Below are positions 13,301-22,527 of a DNA stretch of 64,000 nucleotides, piece by piece. Positions within the stretch are counted from its first letter, which is position 1. Every line of letters begins with the position of its first letter. The position numbers and the translations under genes were made by a program. Below the pieces are notes generated by a model that was given only the letters and a program-made list of their open reading frames with translations, was not told the DNA's origin and searched no databases. Source of the DNA: Dromaius novaehollandiae (taxonomy: Eukaryota > Chordata > Aves > Casuariiformes > Dromaiidae); contig NC_088110.1 of the NCBI RefSeq assembly GCF_036370855.1, forward strand, positions 20,393,501-20,457,500. The letters are read 5' to 3'.

Positions 13301-16026
13301 TCCTTGGAAACGCCTACTCAGAAAAAAAAACACCTAATTTTGTGGACACAACCTGACCAAGGCAATGTAACATGAGTATACTCTGTTGTTGTGCTAGAGG
13401 ATCCAATGCCATTAATTCAAAGGAAATTGTGTATTTTACTTTAGGGCTGAACCTAACAAAAAAGCATAGAATGCCCCTTTCTTGGAAAACCGCATACATT
13501 AAAAACTAAGCCCAAGAGAGAGATTACAACTGAGCATGAGGCAAGGTAACCTTCTACAGTCCCAAGGGAAAAAGCAAAAGGAACAGGTTTTCCCCTCATA
13601 TTTACACAGGCTTAATGAATTTTACATAAGAAAGATACAAAATTGAAGACAAACAACGAAATACAAAGAGATCTCAAGATACATGATGAACCAAGAACTC
13701 ATGCATAATATACAATATTTCAAAGGTATGTAAAAGAGCAGTGTAAGAAATAGATGTTTTTGATATATACAGTGTAGCTTGTTAGAAAAGTATTCCATCA
13801 TAAGGAGACAGAAGTTGAAGGTGCATCAGGGCACAGCGGCCGTCCTGGCTCTGATGGGACAGGAGGGATCCAGTGGCTTAGGGGGAGTTCTGTATCACCT
13901 TACATTCTTGAGGATTATTTTAATAGTTCGCTAATAATTTTCTCTAGAAATACCTGCATACATTGTTACAATGGAATGCTTAGCTAATTTAAAGATAATT
14001 AATGACCTATTAAAATTAGGCCTAGCTGAATTTAGCTGTTCTTTGAGATGTCATGAGCTTAGCTCTAAAGTAATTGCATAGTAGAATAGTGTTATTTCTT
14101 ATCCCTCCTGTTCATCACACCTTCTTTGATTGAAGAACAAGGTTATTTTCAGACTTTTTTTTTTAAAAAAAATCTGGTTGAAAGTCATTTAAGGAACACT
14201 GAATTTTCAAATGTTATTTTTTCTCCCTTATATCAAAAGGACTTTATTTCCTAAGTCATGCCTAGATCTGCAAAGACAAATTTCCTCTAAGGCTACATAG
14301 CATCAGATAACTTTGTCACAAAAAGTCTGTTAGATCTAGAAAACTCCGAGAGAAAGAGAAATCCAGAAAACTTCCTTGTGCAATTCCTACTTTTCACGAT
14401 TGAGTAAACTTATTATTGAGGAGGAGATCATTATTTTTAACTGGTAGATCTGCCAATGATAAGGAGACATATCCTGAAATCAATTTTTGAAACCGAACAT
14501 GTAAGACTAATCGCTTTATTTCCATGCTTAACAGGTGCTGATACCAGAGGGAAAATACTAAATAGCGTATGACACCCTTGAGAAGCATGTAAGAAATTTA
14601 TCTGCCTAAAATCCATGACAGTTGCATAGAGAAAAGGTTGTGAATATAAATGGAGAAGAAAGAGCATAAGGATGGAGGGTGAAATCTTGATGCTGCTGAC
14701 ATCTATGGCACCTTGAGTTCAGTGGGACAAGGGTGTTGCACCACATGCCCTTAACTTGCCTCCATTACAGAGCACAGGATGCCCACACTGTTCTTCCAGG
14801 TCAGAGTCCTCCTGAATGTGCCTTTTCATTTATAAGGGAGCTTTCGCTCAGGTCTTTACTCCTACAACTCTGTCTTCCTGCTGTAGTGGGTGCTAGGACA
14901 CAAAACCCTAGTATTTGACCCTGTTTTTAAGCCAAGTCAGTCTTGCATGCTGCTGTGCCTTGGACAGATACAATTCTGCTTCTGGTGAAGGGGCTTTGCA
15001 GCCACATCAGTATGATCACAGTATGTGAAACACAGAGCTGCACTGGCCAGTGCAAACACAGTAGCTGAAAACAACAGGAAACAGAGCCGTGTGCAACCCT
15101 GCAACGCGTACAGTGAATCTGGATACGTCCAAAGTCAGGAGGTTTAGCTGCTCCGGCTGTATATCAGCTGAAGTCCTGCACACATAGATATTCAAAGATT
15201 GACACATTCTCCCTCTCCATGTCTCTCAACTATTTTATTCACCCTAAAATATACTTATGCATCTGCTGTTCCTCTGTGAAAAGATGAAAGATTAAGCTGA
15301 CTTCTGGCTGGATAAGAATGGTGAAATGTGCTCCCCATAAGTAAGCTGTATATTCATGGCAGAATATTTAAAATGAACCTTATATCGTAAGAAGGGATTT
15401 TAAAAAAAATCCGTAACTGTAGGAATTAAGAGCATCTCTCTTGCATTTGAATTTTCTAGCTGATACTTGGTTGGCTTGAGGAACCTTCACACAGTAAATC
15501 CATTAAAATTCTGTGGTTAATTTATTTCTACAGTATTAACTTTCCCATAACTCATGATGAGTATCTTGAGTTTGGATACTTCTTATACAAACTTCTGACA
15601 GTGATAACTTGCTTTTTCTCATGTGTTTCCTGTGGAAATGCTATTTTCTTAAGAAAAAGTAACTGTTAAAATAAACTTGCATAGTGAATCTTTAAATAGT
15701 AACTTTGACTTTGTACAGTTGCAACTAGAATAGGCAATAATCAGCTCTTTTTTGCATTTAGTTGATTAATTACTCTGATTTGTCTTTCTGGGCAGAATTC
15801 AGTAAAACAGAACCTTGGAAAATATACATCTCATTGCCAAAACAAATTTTCTCACTCCTAGATCCATTTATTTCCTAGACAATAGGTGAGGTCAGAAGGG
15901 AAACAAGGAGTCATTCCCTTAATACTGGCAAACCACTAACGAGCTACCATGCGTCATGCTCTGCTCCAACAGAGCTGTAATTGCTTCCAGAACACCTGTA
16001 TTTAGGCCAGATACAATTATGCTTAT
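10301..16026. other. Gene-free intergenic sequence
   Basis: Contains a C/T-leaning block around 10.7-11.3 kb and A-rich blocks around 13.5-13.8 kb. No exon, transposon or RNA gene was recognised. A 19-nt word is shared between 10799-10817 and 14519-14537 (see findings). Confidence 0.45.
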
Positions 16027-16043
16027 GGGGGGGGGGGGGGGGG
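16027..16043. repeat. Poly(G) tract, 17 nt
   Basis: Run of 17 G followed by TGTCAAAGGAGTGG. Such runs are prone to slippage and sequencing error, so the exact length is uncertain. Confidence 0.9.
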
Positions 16044-16284
16044 TGTCAAAGGAGTGGTGGTGTTAAAATGAGGAGGGAGGGGCATATGTGGGGAACGGAA
16101 ACAGCTAGCACAGCAAATGAAAACTTTTTACATTAAACTATGTTTCAGCTTCGGTTTTGCACAATAACAGAGGAAGCTCCCAGGTTCCCCAGGAAGGCTG
16201 ACTGGTTCTTTCAATAGGCGGAAGGGCCAGAGCCTACGGCATTTAACAAGCAGTCCAGTTTTTAGCTCTGTGTTTGACCACCTT

Positions 16285-16425
16285 TATGATCTTAACAGGT
16301 CACATCGCTTCCCTGCACCTCAGTTTTCCTTCTGTAACACTACAGAAATATTTGAGCTGAACAGCTATATCCCTATGCTTCAGGAGAACAAATACATTAA
16401 TGAATGTGAGGTAACTTCATATCAC
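16285..16425 (+). repeat. MIR-like SINE relic, forward
   Basis: The core matches the forward MIR pattern in order. 'gatcttaacaggtcacatcg' stands in place of 'gaccttgggcaagtcactt', then comes 'ccctgcacctcagttttcc' followed by 'ttctgtaa'. After a diverged middle, 'aatacattaatgaatgtgag' matches the 'attaatgtttgtaaagcgc' type segment. The copy is ancient and lacks sharp ends. Confidence 0.6.
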
Positions 16426-16887
16426 TGAAATGTGTGTAAAAAGAGGGCCAGAATTCAAATACCTCTCCATGGGCATGGTTGTAGGATTGAAAGTGATTGA
16501 ATTACTGCAGACCACCACTAAAGCAAAGTGCCTGGGAGCTTCACAGTCGGGGCAAGCTCCCAGTGCAAGCTGAATTGCTATCATTCAACCAACAGGCATG
16601 GGGACCTTAGCCCACGTGGGAAAACACCTGCCTCCACTCTGAAAAACTGCGTTAGACACTGGAAGTCAGCTAAGGAGCAAGACTTTGTTCCACACAGGCA
16701 GCAGCCTGGAGAAGGGGATGGAAGCAACCCCATTTCCATGGAGCAGACCCTGTGGAGTACCCCACCCATCACTGAGCAGGGCTCTTTGCTTCTTTCACAG
16801 GAAGTGTGAATTACAGAACAGCTTGCTTCTGGCCAAAGTAAGGATTAGACTAGTTGTCTGTTTATTTAAAAGAAAACGCAGGTGGTG

Positions 16888-16889
<2 letters not shown>

Positions 16890-16918
<29 letters not shown>

Positions 16919-16936
16919 GTTTTGTTTTTTTTTTTT
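16890..16936. repeat. Long poly(T) with two G interruptions
   Basis: A run of about 29 T, then GTTTTG, then 12 T. ORFs through it are poly-Phe or poly-Lys artefacts. It may be the tail of a minus-strand retrocopy, but no parent sequence was recognised on either side. Confidence 0.95.
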
Positions 16937-18829
16937 GCCTAGGACTGAGCAAAGGAAGAGAAGCCTGCAGGGTGCTAAGTTGAAGTGTTTGGGGTATATG
17001 ACTGTATTCCAAAGTATATAATAATCATTTGCAGCAGCTGTAGACAATACAGAACTCTGTGGGTGTTCCTTATCAGCTGACCATATTAGGCATTTTACTA
17101 AGAGATATTGATTAGTAATGTACCAGCTGGTTAAGTAGCAGTTCAGGTAATACTACTAAATTTTAGTTCTAGAAGAAAAAAATTAACATACATAGGCAGA
17201 TAAAATCTATAGGCACATACAGGCATATAACTGCTATAGGGAATAGTGATCCAGTACTCTAGAACTGCAGCATTAGAATACAGCATTGTGAATTGCTACT
17301 CAATGCTTTATAGTAACTCAATTTTAGAAGTAAAATGTGCATTTTGTTAGTGCTCAAAGGGCTCAGCAACACAGAAAGAAACAGTAATATGGCTGTTTTA
17401 GGAGCTGAAGAAATGGCTCCTATGGCTAGGATAAGCAGGGATTTTTTTTTTCTCCTTTTTGGAAAGAAAAGGGTGTGATGGTTTCTTAAGGACTTTTCTA
17501 AAATGTAAAATTCCGGTTTGACTCACCACTCACTCACTGTTTTCAGTCCTCTCTTGCTTATGAAATGCTCCCTATTTCTTTTCATTGAAGTATCAGTCTG
17601 TTCCAGTTGCCTGTGACTTGCCTGTTAGCAAGTATGAAAACAAAACCCGTTTACTATCCTAGAGTTTGGGCTGGCATGAAGGGAAACTCTAGCAGACAAA
17701 GCACTCAGCAACCATCTGGAAGAAAAGAACCTCTCACAGGTTTTAGAGAAAGCTGCATTAATGCTATACTTTCTGTTGCCAATAACCCCTCGTGTAAGAA
17801 ATAGCAATCGGAATTTGATGTGTTATGGAGGTTTGGGGTTGGGTACATAATGAAAACCTGTGGGCTCACTTTCAAGCTGCAAAACTCTTCTCTTGGTGTT
17901 TCTGTGAAACCTTTTCCAAGACGCTTCAGCTGCATTAAGACAGAGGATCCCTACTCCATCCTATTTTGGCAGCACTGCCAAGCACAAAACCACAGTGCTT
18001 GGAAACACATTCTTTAACTCTTCACTAATCCAACTCCACCACAGTCATCCGAGGCTCTGCCCTCCAGAATAACACGTAATTGCAGCCAGTTGCTTTCCCT
18101 CCTCCCGCTAGAGAACCCCAGGCAGGATGATTGGATTTCACTCCCGCTACCGACTCCAGCTCTAACCACGCACATTTCCTACAACCTTTTGGCTTCAAGA
18201 GCCAGTGGCGGCTCTGCTGGGGTGTAGCAGGAGGGTAACTTGCCAAACCTGACGGCACAGCAGGTCAGGCTTGCTTTCTTCTGTTCTCTGGCAGTTCTTG
18301 GAGTAAACACAGTAGGATCCCAGAAAACACTAACCAGCCTGTTGTTTCCAAATAACAAGGGCAATGACAAACACACTGCAGCTAAGCTTGCTCTTTGAAT
18401 CAGTTTGCTTGCCTGAATTTCTATTCCAGTGTGTACTTGGCCCACCTGCCCTAAAAGAAATTCAGCTATGCCTGTCCTTAGGGGCAGATGCTGCTCTGAT
18501 AAGGATGAGAAACTCCGAGTCCTCTTGGACTGTATTATACTCCTGTGTAGCGGTTGTGCACTTTTTGTCCCATCTGTCCTGGTTAAAGACATGCCACTCA
18601 AGCTTACGCACTCCTGGTTGTTGCCTGCTGCTACAGTTTTTAATCCAGGTTTGAAGGAATCACAGAAAAAGCACAGTGCTGTGCGGTGGCCAGCAGTACA
18701 TAGACTGCCGCTATGGTGGCGGGGGGAGTGCAAAACCTGGACATGCGTGAGAGGGATTCATGTGTCTCCCTTTAATGTGAAGTTAAACTTCCCTTGCTCT
18801 CACAATAGATTCACGGCAGCTAATCCTCA
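16937..18829. other. Gene-free sequence upstream of the promoter-like zone
   Basis: No exon was recognised. The longest frame is 184 codons on the minus strand (18179-18733). It lacks splice support and recognisable homology, and it coincides with a rise in GC and CpG toward 18.7 kb, which lengthens chance ORFs. Confidence 0.45.
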
Positions 18830-19095
18830 GCCTTTATAAAAGAGTCAGGACAAATCTTCAGGAAGTCGGAAGATATCTCCGGCAGCGTAAAGGTGCACCG
18901 CTGCACACGGACGGACACCCCCCTTCTGCTCACAAACTGATCTGTGAAAACACCTGATGAACTGCAGGCAATTAATAGCACTGAGAGTCTCAGCACTGGC
19001 CTCTCTCGCCATACTACGTCACGGAGAGGGAAGTGACCCGAAGGGTCACATTGTCTAAGACTTTATAAGCAAAAATAAAGGCCTCTTGCATCTAG
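18830..19095 (+). promoter_or_regulatory. Promoter-like module with TATA boxes, CRE and receptor palindrome
   Basis: Within about 260 bp are a perfect TATAAAAG at 18835-18842, a TACGTCAC CRE-like site at 19015-19022, a perfect GTGACCC-GAA-GGGTCAC palindrome at 19033-19049 and a second TATA-like CTTTATAAGC at 19061-19070. CpGs are locally enriched from about 18.68 to 19.05 kb in otherwise CpG-poor DNA. The order CRE, palindrome, TATA fits a + strand start near 19.09 kb. It lies about 3.4 kb upstream of CDH13 exon 1, so it could drive an upstream CDH13 leader, a separate non-coding RNA, or act as an enhancer. Activity is inferred from motifs alone. Confidence 0.4.
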
Positions 19096-19506
19096 AGGCT
19101 GCAGAGCATGTTACACGCAGCAGTTAACTTCAGATCCCCATAAGGTCTGGGGCACCTCCGGGAGGGCCTAGTAGGAGCTTTCTTTGCTCAGAGCCTGAAA
19201 CCCACCTCAGCCCTTACCTAAACCTACCACGCATCTTACATCAGTCAGTTTTAAAAAAACAAACAAATAAAAAACCCAAACACACGCAACCTGCCTTACA
19301 AGTAAAGGCCTGGCCCCTCCTCTGACTGTGCCCTAACGACCACACCACTTTTGGTCAGAGGTATTTAAAGGCTTGAACCTACTGCTGTCTCCCAAGGCAG
19401 AGACAGACACAGGAACCAAGTCTTGTTTTCATATTAATTAATACCCTACCTGCTTTATATAACAGCATGATGATTTTATAACATATACTACCTGATCAGT
19501 ACTTAC
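19096..19506. other. A/C-rich spacer, nothing coding
   Basis: Strongly A+C-rich on the + strand around 19.24-19.32 kb. No exon was recognised. If the minus-strand exon at 19507-19832 is real, this is the start of its intron. Confidence 0.4.
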
Positions 19507-19832
19507 CTTGCAAAGGCCAGCGAGCGAGGACAGGGCGCTTTCCTGCGGCCCCCATGGCTGGTTTGGAGCTCCCCAGGGGGCTGCACTCTTCCCGTGGCGG
19601 CCTGGGGGCCTCTCCTGAGACCTCGGTGTAGCACCCCCCTGCCCGCCCTGCCCGAGGCCCTCAGCTCCATGGGGTGGGCAAGAAGGACCTTCCCTACGGG
19701 CAGGCAGGTGGGTGGCTGTGGCCTGGTTGGTGCTGTGGGGGAACAGGCCGTGCCATCCTGGCGTGCCTCAGGGAGGGGCCTGCAGTAGGCCCAGCCTGGC
19801 CTATACCAAGGGTTAACTCCTGAGGGTGCCAA
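19507..19832 (-). ncRNA. Candidate first exon of a minus-strand transcript
   Basis: On the minus strand a GC-rich, CpG-containing block ends at GCAAG followed by GTAAGT, a near-consensus 5' splice site at the 19507/19506 boundary. A 109-codon frame overlaps it, but it is Pro/Arg/Gly-rich and unrecognised, so a non-coding divergent transcript is more likely than a protein gene. The + strand to its left is A+C-rich, as expected if the minus strand is the sense strand there. The 5' end is arbitrary. Confidence 0.3.
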
Positions 19833-19918
19833 TTAGCCCTGAGGGTGCCATTAATCACCCACCCTTGGCTGTTAATCATTCCTGCAGGTGCTGTTAATTA
19901 CCCCTCCTGGGGCTAATA
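19813..19918. repeat. Degenerate ~20-bp tandem array with TTAAT heads
   Basis: Six units start at about 19813, 19833, 19851, 19872, 19894 and 19914. Each begins with a TTAAC/TTAG/TTAAT/CTAAT head followed by a C-rich body such as CCCTGAGGGTGCCA or CATTCCTGCAGGTGCTG. Spacings are 18-22 bp. The first two bodies are nearly identical and the later ones diverged. Regular spacing of TAAT-type cores at about two helical turns could serve homeodomain-type factors, but that is inference. Confidence 0.7.
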
Positions 19919-19943
19919 AGAAGCAGCTGTGGTCCCTGAGCTC

Positions 19944-19980
19944 AGGCAAGATGGAGAGGCTGCTAGGAGGAGGCTGTGGA
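19944..19980 (+). other. Possible alternative non-coding leader exon end
   Basis: The segment CTCAGGCAAGATGGAGAGG onward ends in CTGTGGAG before GTAGGC, a usable though not optimal 5' splice site. It lies at the left edge of the G+T-rich + strand domain that continues into CDH13. It could be the end of an upstream CDH13 leader exon. No acceptor partner was identified before the ATG at 22477. Confidence 0.15.
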
Positions 19981-20023
19981 GGTAGGCAGTTAGTGAGTTA
20001 TTTGGTCTTTTTTTTGCAAAGAT

Positions 20024-20034
20024 GGGGGGGGGGG
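20024..20034. repeat. Poly(G) run, 11 nt
   Basis: Simple G homopolymer inside a G-rich + strand tract. It may form G-quadruplex-type structure together with neighbouring G runs at 20095-20107. Confidence 0.9.
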
Positions 20035-20120
20035 TGGCGGCTGCAGTGTGAGGCTCCCTTTGGTGTTTTGCCTGTGGAGGCCTGAGCTGCATGGGGGCTG
20101 TAGGGGGGCTGTGGTGCTGG

Positions 20121-20150
20121 GCTGAGATGTCCTGTGCTGAGATGTCCTGT
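20121..20150. repeat. Perfect 15-bp tandem duplication
   Basis: GCTGAGATGTCCTGT occurs twice in direct succession (20121-20135 and 20136-20150). A small, recent-looking slippage duplication in the G+T-rich upstream domain. Confidence 0.97.
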
Positions 20151-20512
20151 CCTCCCTGAGTGAGGGGGAAGATGTTTGGTCTGACACTTGCCTGGTGCTG
20201 TGGGTGCCCTGGGGAGTGCTGGTGTAGGGTGCTGGACCCAGGCAGGCCTTGCTGTGGCCAAACACCTCCCTCAGGGGTTTACAAGCTCCCTGTGGTGTTG
20301 GCAAGAGGTCAGAGCTGCTGCTCCCTGCTTGCAGGGCCCCTGGGTGGCTTTGCAGCACTGCTGCTTCTAGGGCAGCCTCTCAGGACTGGGGTGTCTGCTG
20401 TGGCTCCCTAGCCATGGGGCCCCCAGTGTGACCTGCCCTCGAGAGACCAGGCTGCGGGCAAGCACGGCTTATGTAGGAGGTAGGCATTAATAGGGACTCT
20501 AATTGTGTGTTG

Positions 20513-20532
20513 CTTCAAGAGATGTCTTGAAG
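20513..20532. repeat. Perfect inverted repeat, 8-bp arms, 4-nt loop
   Basis: CTTCAAGA-GATG-TCTTGAAG is fully self-complementary in the arms. It is not followed by a T-run and is not a terminator in this genome context. Significance unknown. Confidence 0.95.
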
Positions 20533-22299
20533 TGAATAAACTGCCCCCATGGCTTTTTTAATTTTTATGTTTTTTTAGTAGTCCCTTTCCTGTGAAACAG
20601 GGTGTAGATATGCTTTTGTTTCCTCTTGGCCACCACCTACTTCTGGTTGGTCTGGAAACTTGCTCTGCTCATCAGCACCAATTTGTGGGGTTTAAGAGAT
20701 GATCCAAATCCCAGTGCTCCCATATTAAGACCACCTGTGTGGTGGTGTGGCTGGTGCTGTCCTTTTGTGAGCTCTGCCTCATATAGCACCTCTGATTCCT
20801 CCTTAAGCCTCTGGGGACCTTCCCTTGAGACTGGGCTTTGCAGTTGGTGGAAAATCTGGACCTTGAAGGAGGAATGGGAGATGGTCACTTGCTATTTTTA
20901 GTACACAGGTCTGTAAGATTTGTTATAACTCTTATCTTTGTAACCTGGCTTCCTGTCTGAGAAAGTGGGTAAAAGAGGAAAGCAATCTACCTGTGTGTGT
21001 GGTGGTTTTTTTTTTTTTTTGAATATATGTGTGGTGAACCTTCTGCAGTTTATGGAGAGCATTATAAGTGTTACTGGTGGTCCCTGCTTGGTTTGGTTTG
21101 AATTCTGATTTGTCCCAAGTATTAATTCATACCCATGCCTGACTAAGGTACTGGAGCAGAGTGGTTGCTACAAGCTTTAAGGATAGTGTTTTTCTTTGTT
21201 TTTTCTGACCAATCTTCAAGTATAGGATGTGAGCTGAGAGCAGGAGACTAACAGGGGTTGGGAAAGCTATCAAATAATATAAGTCATGGTGGGAAGCTCT
21301 AGCTGATGCTGAGGAACTTGGAAAGTGGTTGGTAGCTCCTTCAAATGTATCTCCCTTCTCATCTGTCTACCTGCCCTTCCCTCCCTGCTCCTCAGCTCAG
21401 GTCCCCTTGTGCTGGGGCAGAGCAGAGAACAGGGGCAGCAGCTCTGCCAGCTAAGCCAGCAAGGGATAAGTGGTAGTGGCAGAGATGAGGAAACTTGTGA
21501 ACCTACTGAATATGGGGGAAGGGTACTGCTAAATATGGTGAGTGCAAGAAAGCATGTCAAAAAAGGACTGGATTGTTGTGATAATGGGGAGGGGCAGGAG
21601 AGGTGGAGCTGCAAATGCAGATGGAGCGGATTTCATTTGTAATCGGTGGTCCATCTGCCAGGTATTACTTGTCTGGTTATGACATAGCTGATCCAGAGAA
21701 AGCAGCTTCCTGAAACATCAGGTCCTCTCTTCCAGAGAAGAAAAGTTTTTTGCAATTGTAGGGCATGCACCTTAGAAACTTTGTCCTAGATTCAAGTTCA
21801 TTGAATCAAAAGCTAGCTCTGCCATTACCTGAGCAGTTAATAAAATCTATTGCTGTATGATGGATTTTTTTCTGCAGGCTAGAATTGATCTGTCTTCATT
21901 GTGATTTGTGAGATTGAGGGGGGAAAACACAAAATATAATCTGTATTTCTGCTGCACAGAATTTTCACTGGTGTTCTCCTAAGGCTTGGAAGTAACTAAA
22001 ACTGCAGTGGTCACTTTTTTGATTTATTGAAAACAAAATACACCTTATTAACATTTTAATAAAGAGAATCTCTTAGCACTGGTGCTCAGAGTTGCTCTTA
22101 TTTCTCTCTGTGCAATTTCATTCTCTAAAAGGGAAAATACTATTAAAAGCTGTAAGGCATGATTTGTTAGACTGAAACTAAACACACATACACCAAGGCA
22201 ATATGTATTCGAAGGTGCTGTGTTTGCGAGAGGTGCTTGCCCAATATGTGTGATGCAAAATGGGGATGCTTTGTGAAGAAATCATCCTTGTAAAGCCAT
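20533..22299. other. Gene-free G/T-rich sequence 5' of CDH13 exon 1
   Basis: The + strand is G+T-rich, with a 15-nt T run at 21006-21020. Short ORFs on both strands carry no recognisable domains. CCAAT-type words occur at the right side (22230 and beyond). No transposon was recognised. Confidence 0.45.
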
Positions 22300-22476
22300 T
22301 GGTTCTGGTCATCAGACTCTATCCAATGCTTTAGTGATGATGCTGCTGATCTATTTGGGAAGTTGGCTGGCTCTCAAGGCAGAGTCTCTTCTCAAAGGCT
22401 GTTTCACAGTGAAAATATGCTCAGTGCAGCCGAGTGCATGAATGAAAAAGCCTCTGGTACCTTCTAGTCTGGCAAA
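22300..22476 (+). promoter_or_regulatory. CDH13: CDH13 proximal promoter and 5' leader
   Basis: Sequence immediately upstream of the T-cadherin start codon. The last 45 bases (GTGCATGAATGAAAAAGCC then CTTCTAGTCTGGCAAAATG) resemble the human CDH13 leader as I recall it, including the upstream ATG and the TAG just before the start. There is no good TATA box. CCAAT-type words lie at about 22299 (reverse) and 22322. CpG is scarce, unlike the human promoter, which lies in a CpG island. The transcription start cannot be fixed from sequence alone, so the left boundary is approximate. Confidence 0.6.
22417..22467 (+). other. Upstream ORF in the CDH13 leader, in frame with the main ORF
   Basis: Two in-frame upstream ATGs (22417 and 22438) lead to one TAG at 22465-22467, giving peptides of 16 (MLSAAECMNEKASGTF) or 9 (MNEKASGTF) residues. 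The stop lies 9 nt before the CDH13 ATG and in the same frame (TAG TCT GGC AAA ATG). As I recall the human leader, it encodes a comparable 9-residue uORF ending at the same place. Close spacing would disfavour reinitiation at the CDH13 start, so the uORF could damp translation. This is inference. Confidence 0.6.
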
Positions 22477-22521
22477 ATGCAGCACAAAACTCAACTTACT
22501 CTGTCCTTTCTACTGTCCCAG
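22477..22521 (+). CDS. CDH13: T-cadherin (cadherin-13), first coding exon
   Basis: Encodes MQHKTQLTLSFLLSQ and then meets the splice donor GTAAGA at 22522 in phase 0. The peptide matches my memory of the chicken T-cadherin start and aligns with human MQPRTPLVLCVLLSQ, including the shared exon end after LLSQ. It forms the n-region (His, Lys) and first half of the hydrophobic core of the signal peptide; exon 2, beyond the window, should complete it and open the prodomain. The whole protein, from family knowledge, has five extracellular cadherin repeats. It lacks transmembrane and cytoplasmic parts, is GPI-anchored at the cell surface, and acts in calcium-dependent homophilic recognition, axon repulsion and binding of adiponectin and LDL. 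Start choice: first ATG after the in-frame TAG at 22465, context AAAATGC, with A at -3. Only 15 of roughly 710 codons are here. Confidence 0.93.
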
Positions 22522-22527
22522 GTAAGA
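22522..22527 (+). other. CDH13: CDH13 exon 1 splice donor
   Basis: CAG followed by GTAAGA is a near-consensus U1 site and fixes the exon end. The split falls between codons (phase 0), as I recall for human CDH13. Confidence 0.92.

Noticed and set aside
18179..18733. 184-codon minus-strand ORF
   Set aside because: No recognisable domain, no splice or promoter context of its own, and a composition explained by a locally GC-richer, stop-poor sequence.
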